6,149 nt of DNA from the NCBI GenBank assembly GCA_947179265.1, contig CAMXBB010000087.1, forward strand, positions 1 to 6,149, in the 5' to 3' direction. The stretch comes from an uncultured Bacillota bacterium. Lineage in GTDB: Bacteria > Bacillota_I > Bacilli_A > RF39 > UBA660. This document shows, in pieces, positions 1 to 5,752 of the stretch. The position numbers and the translations under genes are program-made. The notes under the pieces are model-generated. The model did no database searches. It was not told the DNA's origin and worked only from the letters and a program-made list of their open reading frames with translations. Within the stretch, counting starts at the first letter, position 1, and each line of letters opens with the position of its first letter.

Positions 1-81
1 GTAAAGAGATGGTACTTTTATTATCGCTAAAGTTAATACAATAAATATTATTAATACTACAGCATATTTTTTATTTTTCAT
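1..81 (-). CDS. Partial membrane-anchored or secreted protein, third gene of the two-component operon (N-terminus only)
   Basis: Only the first 27 codons are in the window; the frame is open to the left edge. The visible peptide begins MKNKKYAVV, with four Lys/Asn-rich residues followed by about 17 hydrophobic residues (roughly 6-22), then KVPSLY. This is the shape of a signal peptide or an N-in single membrane anchor. No lipobox cysteine is visible before the sequence ends. The start codon at 79-81 lies inside the last codons of the histidine kinase, an 11-bp overlap, and is preceded by a good AAGGGTGAG ribosome site at 90-98. The overlap and spacing imply coupled translation with the kinase, so this protein is probably co-expressed with the sensor pair. 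It could be an accessory sensor protein, a secreted effector or an unrelated exported protein; 27 residues cannot decide. That it is a real gene is well supported, its function is unknown. Confidence 0.68.
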   Translation of the reverse strand, partial: MKNKKYAVVLIIFIVLTLAIIKVPSLY

Positions 82-1483
82 TATAAATTCTCACCCTTAT
101 TGACATCGTAGTACCTTTCCCTAATTTACTCTTAATATCTAATTCACTTCCATGAATACGAGCAATCTCTTTAGCTAAGGAAAGTCCAAGTCCTGCTCCA
201 CCTTGTTTACGAGATCTTGATTTATCTTCCATAAAAAATGGTTCAGTAACTTTGCTTAGATTTTCTTCGTCGATTCCTTTTCCATGATCGATTACACTTA
301 TCACATAAGAATCATTTTTAATCTTTCCTCTAATGATAATATCTTTATTATCTATACTTGCTTTACACGCATTATCTACCAGATTATAAAGTAATGATTT
401 TAGTAATACTGGCTCAATGTTGATGATTGCTTCTTCACAATCATATGAGATATTAGCTTCATATTTATTTACTAAGAATACCGTTGATCTATCTAATTCT
501 CTAAATAGCTTTTTGGAATTATAATCAATAAAATCAAATTCATCATTCTTAAGTAATATTAGTTTCAATAAATGCTGAGTCAACTCTTCAAGTCTTTTTC
601 CTTCTTTGAAAATATAATCAGCAAATTCATGACGTTTTTTAGAATCTACATCGTATGTTCTTATGACATCTGCATAACCAATTATTGAAGTTAATGGAGT
701 CTTTAATTCATGCGTAAATCTTGATATAAAATCTTCTTGTCTTTGGTTGTAATCTTCTAACTCTTCGATATGATGTGATAGTTTATCTGCCATATTATTA
801 AACTGTAATGCTAGATTAGATAATTCCACGCTCTTCATACTCCTAATACTAGCATTATTTCTAACATTAAAGTTACCTTCCTCCCATAATTTACTGATTT
901 TATTTAATTTCTTTAAAGGATATGTAACATATATCGAGAAAGCATATAATATAATCGAACTAATTAAAGATCCAATAATTAAGAATAATGTATAAAAATG
1001 ATAATTATCAGATCTCATATCATATATCGTTTGTAAAGATGATAAATGCTCTATAAAGGTATCTTGTGAATCATTAGATAACTTAGTTATGACTTGTGAA
1101 TAATAGGTATTATTAATCTCAATAACCCGATATATTTGTTCATTTGATGATATACTGTCAAGTAGTTTATCATCAACATACTTAAGTCTCTTCTTTGTTC
1201 CAATAAATACTTCACCATCATTACTCATATTTTGAAATATACTTAAAAAATAATCATTGATATTAGGATATATCGTACCATCATTATTATTAACAGAAGT
1301 AAAATCATTCTTATATAAACTTGTTATAACCATTGATAAAAATTTATTATCATTAGTTATACGTTCTTTTTCAATAATTAATTCTTTGTTAAAACTATTA
1401 GTAATTATTACAAAACCAAACAATCCCAATAAAGAAATTACTATTAAAAATGATATAGCAAATATTTTAAAACTTAGTTTCAT
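71..1483 (-). CDS. Membrane sensor histidine kinase (HisKA/HATPase_c, with HAMP)
   Basis: This 470-residue protein should sense an extracytoplasmic signal and phosphorylate the response regulator encoded just upstream. Order of parts: TM1 about 7-28; an extracytoplasmic region about 31-162 rich in Asn/Asp that matches no sensor domain I recognise; TM2 about 163-186; a HAMP-like linker beginning at P189 and running to about 240; then the dimerisation helix with the H-box around H258 (FTHELKTPLTS). E259 and T262 form the ExxT motif associated with phosphatase activity. The ATPase domain has the N-box (N367, N371), G1 box DHGKGI (399-404), F-box EPFF (414-417), G2 box GGAGLGLSLA (428-437) and G3 GKGT (455-458). 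All catalytic boxes look intact. Its ATG overlaps the regulator stop as ATGA, with a GAGGT ribosome site six bases upstream. Length and architecture are normal for an EnvZ/PhoR-type kinase. The ligand is unknown. Confidence 0.96.
   Translation of the reverse strand: MKLSFKIFAISFLIVISLLGLFGFVIITNSFNKELIIEKERITNDNKFLSMVITSLYKNDFTSVNNNDGTIYPNINDYFLSIFQNMSNDGEVFIGTKKRLKYVDDKLLDSISSNEQIYRVIEINNTYYSQVITKLSNDSQDTFIEHLSSLQTIYDMRSDNYHFYTLFLIIGSLISSIILYAFSIYVTYPLKKLNKISKLWEEGNFNVRNNASIRSMKSVELSNLALQFNNMADKLSHHIEELEDYNQRQEDFISRFTHELKTPLTSIIGYADVIRTYDVDSKKRHEFADYIFKEGKRLEELTQHLLKLILLKNDEFDFIDYNSKKLFRELDRSTVFLVNKYEANISYDCEEAIINIEPVLLKSLLYNLVDNACKASIDNKDIIIRGKIKNDSYVISVIDHGKGIDEENLSKVTEPFFMEDKSRSRKQGGAGLGLSLAKEIARIHGSELDIKSKLGKGTTMSIRVRIYNEK
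90..98 (-). promoter_or_regulatory. Ribosome binding site of the third operon gene, inside the kinase coding region
   Basis: The minus strand reads AAGGGTGAG, then eight bases, then ATG at 81-79. GGTGA matches the anti-Shine-Dalgarno core. It sits within the final codons of the histidine kinase and is the main reason for accepting the overlapping start. Confidence 0.6.
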
Positions 1484-2139
1484 GACTGTACCTCAAATCG
1501 ATATCCGATCTTATAAACCGTTTTGATTTCTGCTTCAAGGTTTAACTTTTTCTTTAACCTTGCAATATGCAAATCAACAGTTCGAGTATCAGAATAAAAA
1601 TCTTCTTTCCAGATACGTTCATATATTACTTCACGATAAAGAGCAACATTTTTATTTTGCATAAATAGTAGTAATAGATCAAATTCTTTTTTTGTTAAAT
1701 CAATAACTGCACCATCCATAGTTACGATATGAGAACTAGTATTAATCTCAATATTACGATATTTAATAATATCCGTTATTTTATTATTGCGTCTTAACAC
1801 TACCTCTACTCTTGCAAGTAATTCTTCTAATGCAAATGGTTTTGTTATATAATCTTCTGCTCCCATTTTAAGTCCCTTTACCTTATTATTAACATCACTT
1901 AATGCAGTAATAAAGATAACCGGAATATTTTGATTATGAACATATTCTAGTACTGAAAAACCATCTACCTTAGGAATCATTACATCTAATAATATTAGAT
2001 CAAACTGTTTTTCTTCTACAAGGTCAATGGCTGCTTCTCCATCATATGCAATATTAGTTAAATAACCTGCTCCTTCTAAACTTATCTTAATTAAATTGGC
2101 AATCGCCTCTTCATCTTCTACTATTAATACATTAATCAT
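1480..2139 (-). CDS. OmpR/PhoB-family response regulator
   Basis: A 219-residue two-domain transcription factor and partner of the kinase that follows it. The receiver domain (1-115) carries the acidic pair E8/D9, phosphoacceptor D52 in LLDVMIP, switch residue T78 and K100 in the ITKPF motif. The C-terminal winged-helix DNA-binding domain spans about 125-217, with recognition helix around 186-199 (RTVDLHIARLKKKL) and the wing motif TVYKIGYRF near 207-214. All signalling residues are present, so it should be phosphorylation-controlled. It is the first gene of the operon; its TGA stop overlaps the kinase ATG (ATGA). An AGGTG ribosome site lies four bases before the ATG, and a promoter candidate lies in the 100-bp gap upstream. 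Its target genes are unknown; self-regulation and control of the third operon gene are plausible inferences. Confidence 0.97.
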   Translation of the reverse strand: MINVLIVEDEEAIANLIKISLEGAGYLTNIAYDGEAAIDLVEEKQFDLILLDVMIPKVDGFSVLEYVHNQNIPVIFITALSDVNNKVKGLKMGAEDYITKPFALEELLARVEVVLRRNNKITDIIKYRNIEINTSSHIVTMDGAVIDLTKKEFDLLLLFMQNKNVALYREVIYERIWKEDFYSDTRTVDLHIARLKKKLNLEAEIKTVYKIGYRFEVQS

Positions 2140-2172
2140 AAAACACCTACTCTAATAAAATAATAAATAAGA

Positions 2173-2203
2173 ATTGTATCATTTTTGTATAAGACATATT
2201 ATA
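2173..2203 (-). promoter_or_regulatory. Promoter candidates for the two-component operon
   Basis: The gap between the upstream terminator and the regulator start holds two -10-like sites on the minus strand. One is an extended -10, TGATACAAT at 2181-2173, which would start RNA near 2166 and give a leader of about 27 bases. The other is an exact TATAAT at 2203-2198, without a TG extension and with no fitting -35. No good TTGACA-like box is seen for either. That a promoter is here is likely because an intrinsic terminator precedes it; which site is used is uncertain. Confidence 0.45.
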
Positions 2204-2216
2204 CCCTAAATAATAA

Positions 2217-2248
2217 AACAAAAAAAGGATTAAAAACATTTAACCCTT
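2217..2248 (-). terminator. Intrinsic terminator of the 2240-3671 operon
   Basis: On the minus strand AAGGGTTAAA (2248-2239) pairs with TTTAATCCTT (2234-2225), a 10-bp stem with one G-U pair and a four-base loop. It is followed by an almost uninterrupted T run (TTTTTGTT from 2224 to 2217, then more T). The upstream arm contains the last codon and the TAA stop of the 104-residue gene. The T tract is on one side only, so it acts on leftward transcription and separates this operon from the two-component genes. Confidence 0.8.
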
Positions 2249-2554
2249 ATCTATAACATCAGTATAGTATATTATCTCTTTATTTAAAGATGTTGCATAT
2301 TCTATTTCACTCTTGGTACTAGAACCAATATAATTATCAACATTTACTACAAGAATAGCATCTGAAAGCTTTATTCTTTCCTTATGCATATCATCAAGTA
2401 TTTTAATCTCTTCTTCAGTATAAGAACCCTTATTTGGTTTTGTTGGACAATATATTGGCATTAATACACAATTACCTTCCAATTCTTTCTTTTCAGCTAT
2501 CTCCATCATTTGATTTATATATTTCATACTTCCACATATTGTTATAATCTTCAT
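2240..2554 (-). CDS. Nucleoside 2-deoxyribosyltransferase-like (DUF4406-type) protein
   Basis: A 104-residue soluble protein with a Rossmann-like pattern: the first strand and glycine loop read MKIITICGSM (1-10), then a helix, a second strand near 28-33, H57 in MHKERI, the strand DAILVVN (65-71), and DNYIGSSTKSEIEYA (73-87) followed by a last strand at 92-97. The GSST...E.EYA segment resembles the GTxxElGyA active-site region of nucleoside 2-deoxyribosyltransferases, where the Glu is the nucleophile; E83 is the likely equivalent. Those enzymes exchange bases between deoxynucleosides, but characterised ones are usually about 150 residues or longer. This could therefore be a related nucleotide-binding or hydrolase protein and not a true transferase. 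It follows the 368-residue gene by 10 bases with its ribosome site overlapping that gene's stop, so the two are co-transcribed. Fold assignment is from motif recognition; the substrate is unknown. Confidence 0.72.
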   Translation of the reverse strand: MKIITICGSMKYINQMMEIAEKKELEGNCVLMPIYCPTKPNKGSYTEEEIKILDDMHKERIKLSDAILVVNVDNYIGSSTKSEIEYATSLNKEIIYYTDVIDKG

Positions 2555-2561
2555 ATTATTT

Positions 2562-2567
2562 TCCTCA
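2562..2567 (-). promoter_or_regulatory. Ribosome binding site overlapping the upstream stop codon
   Basis: TGAGGA at 2567-2562 contains both the TGA stop of the 368-residue gene (2567-2565) and a GAGGA Shine-Dalgarno site, seven bases before the ATG at 2554. A ribosome ending on the first gene would be placed directly on the start site of the second, so coupled translation is likely. Confidence 0.65.
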
Positions 2568-3671
2568 TCTTCCTAAATTACTTTTATTATGTTTCTGATA
2601 ATCTTTTGCTTTAGTAAATAATTCATTAAATAAGATACTTCTACTATTAATAGAATCACTCATTTGAATATGTAGATTAGAATCCATCTCTAAAGGAGTT
2701 AGAGATAAATCCATACCTTCAGTAACATCTTCTAACTTTGTAAAATAACGAATCAAGATATCGGTAAGATTGCTTTGAATCTTGATTTGTTCTCTTTCAA
2801 TATCTTCTTGAGTAATATCAGGATTTCTCCCTGCTTTATTAATTAAAGCAATTCTTTTAGCATTCCACCTCTCGACTAAGAATGGTACTACTTCGATTGG
2901 TTTATCACTACATAGAGATAAGAATGCCATCACTGAAAGAAAATAATGTTCTGGAGCTCCATTAATCTTAGCAATCATTCCTTTTCTAATACTTTTTAAG
3001 TAATGTCTCTCCTCTAAAGCATCTGATGGTGTTGTCTTTTGTATGCCATATATTTGATATTTATCTTGAGTTTTACCAGCATATATTTCGGGTAATACAA
3101 GACGATATCCATTATCAAATTCAAGATATCCAACAATACGATACGGACTCTCAGCTTTAATTGGACTTACCTCTTCTTCTAAATAAAGATTTGCACCAAT
3201 CGTATCTAGATATCCAAAATCTACTATTCCGTTTGATGGCAGAATCCTTTGATCAAACATTGCTATTCTTGATTCTAAAAAGGTTACAGGATCTGCAAAA
3301 TCATCGAATGTTGCATTAGCGAATAACATACATATTATATACGCAATTAAATATTCATCTTTCAAATCCTCAACTTTAGGAATATTCATCATATCTAAAT
3401 CATCCAAAAATTTAAAGTTGGAATGATCATAAAAATTTCTAGCACGATTGACATATTCAATTAGTAAATTATCAAATAAATGACGATTGGTAATCTTTAA
3501 TGTTGGTATTAAAATGTCATCATAAGGAAGAGCATCGCATCTACTAACATCTCTGTTATCAATATTTAAATTAAATACCATATTCACTGCAAAGAAACAA
3601 TCAATTTTACCACTTCTTGCTTCAGGAACAATTTTAGTATAAAAGATATCTAATATTTTCACATCATCCAT
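2565..3671 (-). CDS. Uncharacterised 368-residue soluble protein
   Basis: I do not recognise a named family. There is no signal peptide and no convincing membrane segment, so it is probably cytoplasmic. Stretches that look like conserved cores are DCFFAVNMVFNLNIDNR (24-40), RCDALPYDDILIPTL (44-58), LFDNLLIEYVNRARNFYD (65-82), YIICMLFANATFDDFADP (111-128), KAESPYRI (172-179), VERWNAKRIAL (267-277) and EMDSNLHI (328-335). The middle (about 145-225) is rich in short predicted strands; the ends are mostly helical, with a charged helix at 285-310. No catalytic motif that I know is evident. The start is secure: an in-frame TGA lies at 3680-3678, just two codons upstream, and GGGTGA gives a ribosome site with six-base spacing. 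It is first in an operon with the deoxyribosyltransferase-like gene, which suggests a shared process, possibly nucleotide-related, but that is inference only. Confidence 0.88.
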   Translation of the reverse strand: MDDVKILDIFYTKIVPEARSGKIDCFFAVNMVFNLNIDNRDVSRCDALPYDDILIPTLKITNRHLFDNLLIEYVNRARNFYDHSNFKFLDDLDMMNIPKVEDLKDEYLIAYIICMLFANATFDDFADPVTFLESRIAMFDQRILPSNGIVDFGYLDTIGANLYLEEEVSPIKAESPYRIVGYLEFDNGYRLVLPEIYAGKTQDKYQIYGIQKTTPSDALEERHYLKSIRKGMIAKINGAPEHYFLSVMAFLSLCSDKPIEVVPFLVERWNAKRIALINKAGRNPDITQEDIEREQIKIQSNLTDILIRYFTKLEDVTEGMDLSLTPLEMDSNLHIQMSDSINSRSILFNELFTKAKDYQKHNKSNLGR

Positions 3672-3698
3672 ATCGATTCACCCACTTCAACCATAACC

Positions 3699-3707
3699 AT
3701 TATATCA
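3699..3707 (-). promoter_or_regulatory. Extended -10 promoter of the two-gene operon
   Basis: The minus strand carries TGATATAAT, an exact extended -10 (TGnTATAAT). No TTGACA-like box is present 16-18 bases upstream, where the sequence reads AATAGA, which fits an extended -10 promoter. RNA would begin near 3692, leaving a leader of about 20 bases that contains the GGGTGA ribosome site. Confidence 0.65.
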
Positions 3708-3734
3708 TATATTTTTATAAATCTATTGCATATT

Positions 3735-3755
3735 AAAAAGCCTTATAAGGCTTTT
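3735..3755 (-). terminator. Intrinsic terminator of the DUF3592-like gene
   Basis: A perfect palindrome at 3736-3755 folds as AAAAGCCT, loop TATA, AGGCTTTT. The minus-strand copy ends in five T. The gene's TAA stop at 3756-3754 overlaps the start of the hairpin. On the plus strand the hairpin ends TTTTATTT, so weak bidirectional action is possible, although no rightward gene is seen. The T tract is short, so termination may be incomplete. Confidence 0.72.
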
Positions 3756-4428
3756 ATTTAGCATTCGGTAAAATTGCTTTAACATCTACTACATATTGAT
3801 TCTTATTTTGTGGGTTAATATATACTGGAAACATCGTTATATTAAGATTTTGGATATCAGTAGATGGATCATCCCATAAGTTTTCACTAACAAAAGTATA
3901 TTTTTTATTATCTTCAGGAGATACCCATGTACAAACTATATTGTATGGATTACGACCATTAATTGTATAATTATAGTTTACTTTTGTTTCAATATAATTA
4001 GCATTTACTAAATCACCTGTTTCTTTAAGCTTTTGTAGTAATCTTTTCTTTCCATCAGATTTAACTACAATTACAATACCTACTATCAAGAATAAAACTC
4101 CCAAGAATGGAAATATAAGGAATAATAAATCTAATGATTTCACCCCAATATTTTTAGGATTATCTTTATCATAATAGATATCGATTTGCTTTCCTTTATG
4201 ATATGTTGATGAATATCCTCCTAGCTTACTTTCATATTCTACGCCATCGATTGAATAAGATACATACACGTCGTAATCATCTTCATCACGTCTAACAATA
4301 TTTGTTATAGTTCCAACTGTATCAATCTTGTTTTCATAATCAAAAACATTAGGTAAAGCAATGAAACTTATTGCTATGAATAAAGCTCCTGCTATACTAA
4401 AAATACCTCCAATTAATTTTTTTGCCAT
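3754..4428 (-). CDS. DUF3592-like two-TM membrane protein
   Basis: This 224-residue protein has TM1 at about 5-25 and TM2 at about 99-123. Between them is a beta-rich segment (35-97) of DUF3592 type: VGTITNIV (38-45), a VSYSIDGVEYES block (56-67), then G79 and IDIYYDKDNP (82-91). After TM2 comes a Lys-rich stretch (KSDGKKRLLQKLK), pointing to a cytoplasmic C-terminal half. That half (140-216) repeats the same kind of pattern: a strand, an INGRNPYNIVCTW block, YTFVSENL and VYINPQNKNQYVVD. DUF3592 has no established biochemical role. The start is fixed by a TAA codon directly before the ATG. The ribosome site is poor (GTGAG, 12 bases away). It has its own extended -10 and a hairpin terminator, so it is probably a single-gene unit. 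Family call is by pattern recognition. Confidence 0.85.
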   Translation of the reverse strand: MAKKLIGGIFSIAGALFIAISFIALPNVFDYENKIDTVGTITNIVRRDEDDYDVYVSYSIDGVEYESKLGGYSSTYHKGKQIDIYYDKDNPKNIGVKSLDLLFLIFPFLGVLFLIVGIVIVVKSDGKKRLLQKLKETGDLVNANYIETKVNYNYTINGRNPYNIVCTWVSPEDNKKYTFVSENLWDDPSTDIQNLNITMFPVYINPQNKNQYVVDVKAILPNAK

Positions 4429-4456
4429 TTATTTACTACACTCACTTTCTAACATT

Positions 4457-4465
4457 ATTTTAGCA
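4457..4465 (-). promoter_or_regulatory. Extended -10 promoter candidate of the DUF3592-like gene
   Basis: The minus strand reads TGCTAAAAT, an extended -10 with one mismatch in the hexamer. A TTGTTT at 4487-4482 could be a -35, but its 19-base spacing is long. RNA would start near 4450, about 20 bases before the ATG. No hairpin with a T run was found between this site and the AI-2E family gene upstream, so readthrough from that gene is also possible. Confidence 0.4.
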
Positions 4466-4524
4466 AATAAAAAAATCATATAAACAATCATCATTAATTA
4501 TTTACATGACTTTACAAAATCATA

Positions 4525-5646
4525 TTAAGAAATACTTATTTCCTTTTCATCTAATTTATTATTTACAATTTCTCTAAATATTGAATATATTACCGAAGCA
4601 AATGGAAGTCCAATAATCATACCGATTACTCCGAATAGATTACCACCAATCGTTATAGCAAGAAGTGTCCACATAGGAGATAATCCAATAGATTTTCCAA
4701 CAACTCTTGGATAGATAAAATTGGCCTCAAATTGTTGAACAAGTTCAAATACTAAAATAAACACTATTCCTTGAGTAAAATCTGTAAGGGCAATAAGAAT
4801 AAAACCTAAGGCTAATGCAATTAAAGCACCAAATATTGGAATCAATGATGTTACAGTTGCTAACATAGATATCAATATTGCATATGGAAATTTAAATATT
4901 GTACATGCTATGAATACTAAGACTCCCAAGATGGTTGCTTCTAAACATTGCCCTGATAAGAAAGCAGCAAAAGTTTTATTAATATTTCCACCAACATCAA
5001 TTACTCTATCAGCCAAAGACTCATTCATTGTTGCATATAATACTTTCTTAGTTCCTCTAATCAAATAATCTTTTTGACTTAACATATACATTGAGAATAT
5101 TAATCCCATAAATAATGTTATAAATCCAGAAATCAATTCGCTTAAAAATCCTAATGAACCATTTATAAAATAATTTAGAAGATTAGAGATAATATCCGAG
5201 ATACTTCCAGCTCCAGAGAACATCATCTCAATTTGTCTTTGAACATCTGGATATTTTTTCAATATCTTACCAAGATACTGCTCCGCTTGATCTATTATGT
5301 CAGGAATACTTCCAATCAATAAAGTTATATTTTCAATTAATTCTGGAAGTAATAGTAATGAAATAAATGATATTACTCCTAAAAATAGTATCAAAGATAA
5401 AATAATAGATATAACTCTTACTAAACCATCCCTATTTTTTATTTTTCTCTTTAATAGATTTTCAATATGTTTCATCGGAATATTTAAAATAAAAGCTATA
5501 ACTCCACCTAGGATGAATGGAAGTAAAACGTTTACTATTCGTTTTATAATATTTCCAAGAACATCAAAATTGTTTAATCCCCAAAAAGTTACAATACCAA
5601 TTACAACTACTATAATCCAATTGCGCATTTCTGTCTTACTTTTCAT
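4525..5646 (-). CDS. AI-2E family (UPF0118) transporter-like membrane protein
   Basis: A 373-residue polytopic inner-membrane protein, normal length for the family that includes TqsA, PerM and YtvI. Hydrophobic segments are near 9-27, 33-55, 77-101, 165-189, 228-250, 255-285, 289-305 and 325-357; a soluble helical loop occupies about 105-160. Family hallmarks are LLPFILGGVIAFILNIPM (41-58), the AAFLSGQCLEATILG block (227-241), TSLIPIFGALIA (266-277), and YPRVVGKSIGLSPMW (312-326) followed by GGNLFGVIGMIIGLP (334-348). TqsA was linked to export of the quorum signal AI-2, but other members have been tied to ion exchange, so the substrate here is open. The start is supported by AGGGAAGTGAG just upstream. 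A promoter with an overlapping inverted repeat lies in the 106-bp gap before it. Its C-terminus ends in a charged tail (KLDEKE). No terminator is evident after the stop. Confidence 0.95.
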   Translation of the reverse strand: MKSKTEMRNWIIVVVIGIVTFWGLNNFDVLGNIIKRIVNVLLPFILGGVIAFILNIPMKHIENLLKRKIKNRDGLVRVISIILSLILFLGVISFISLLLLPELIENITLLIGSIPDIIDQAEQYLGKILKKYPDVQRQIEMMFSGAGSISDIISNLLNYFINGSLGFLSELISGFITLFMGLIFSMYMLSQKDYLIRGTKKVLYATMNESLADRVIDVGGNINKTFAAFLSGQCLEATILGVLVFIACTIFKFPYAILISMLATVTSLIPIFGALIALALGFILIALTDFTQGIVFILVFELVQQFEANFIYPRVVGKSIGLSPMWTLLAITIGGNLFGVIGMIIGLPFASVIYSIFREIVNNKLDEKEISIS

Positions 5647-5687
5647 AAACTCACTTCCCTATTTAATTAATATCATAGATAACTATT

Positions 5688-5710
5688 TAGTATATATTTA
5701 TTATATACTA
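5688..5710. repeat. 9-bp inverted repeat over the -10 box, operator candidate
   Basis: TAGTATATA (5688-5696) and TATATACTA (5702-5710) are perfect inverted copies separated by five bases. The right arm covers most of the proposed -10 hexamer (5700-5705) and the left arm covers the expected start of RNA near 5693. A dimeric repressor bound here would block the promoter. The sequence is AT-rich, so chance is possible, but each arm contains a G or C in a matching position. A short direct repeat, ATAACTA, flanks it at 5679-5685 and 5710-5716. Confidence 0.4.
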
Positions 5711-5728
5711 TAACTAAATTTAATACAA
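5700..5728 (-). promoter_or_regulatory. Sigma-70-type promoter of the AI-2E family gene
   Basis: On the minus strand TTGTAT (5728-5723) and an exact TATAAT (5705-5700) are 17 bases apart, the ideal spacing. The -35 matches TTGACA at three of six positions. RNA would start near 5693, giving a leader of about 46 bases that includes the AGGGAAG ribosome site. Confidence 0.55.
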
Positions 5729-5752
5729 ATATTCTTTACGAAATAAGAATGA

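Noticed and set aside
1257..1526. Plus-strand open frame of 89 codons
   Set aside because: It is antisense to the intact kinase and the end of the regulator, has no ribosome site, and its peptide is the low-complexity Ile/Leu/Asn mix expected from the reverse of AT-rich coding DNA.
1480..2567. Mycoplasma-type code with TGA read as Trp
   Set aside because: TGA ends both the regulator (1482-1480, in a normal ATGA overlap) and the 368-residue gene (2567-2565), and Trp residues in the kinase and regulator use TGG.
3659..3700. Possible 13-residue leader peptide overlapping the start of the 368-residue gene
   Set aside because: Its ATG lies within and just after the -10 hexamer, upstream of the expected RNA start near 3692, so it would not be in the transcript.
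4501..4515. Short direct repeat TTTAC...TTTAC after the AI-2E family stop
   Set aside because: Two five-base AT-rich copies are expected by chance in this sequence and there is no third copy.
4466..4524. Terminator of the AI-2E family gene
   Set aside because: There is a run of seven T on the minus strand near 4469-4475 but no inverted repeat precedes it, so I do not call a terminator here.
5297..5713. Plus-strand open frame of 138 codons
   Set aside because: It is antisense to the conserved N-terminal part of the AI-2E family gene, and its peptide shows no domain or membrane pattern beyond the mirror of that gene.
5731..5750. Inverted repeat ATTCTT...AAGAAT after the methyltransferase-like gene as a terminator
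   Set aside because: The stem is only six AT-rich pairs with an eight-base loop and no T run follows it; it lies just upstream of the -35 of the next promoter.
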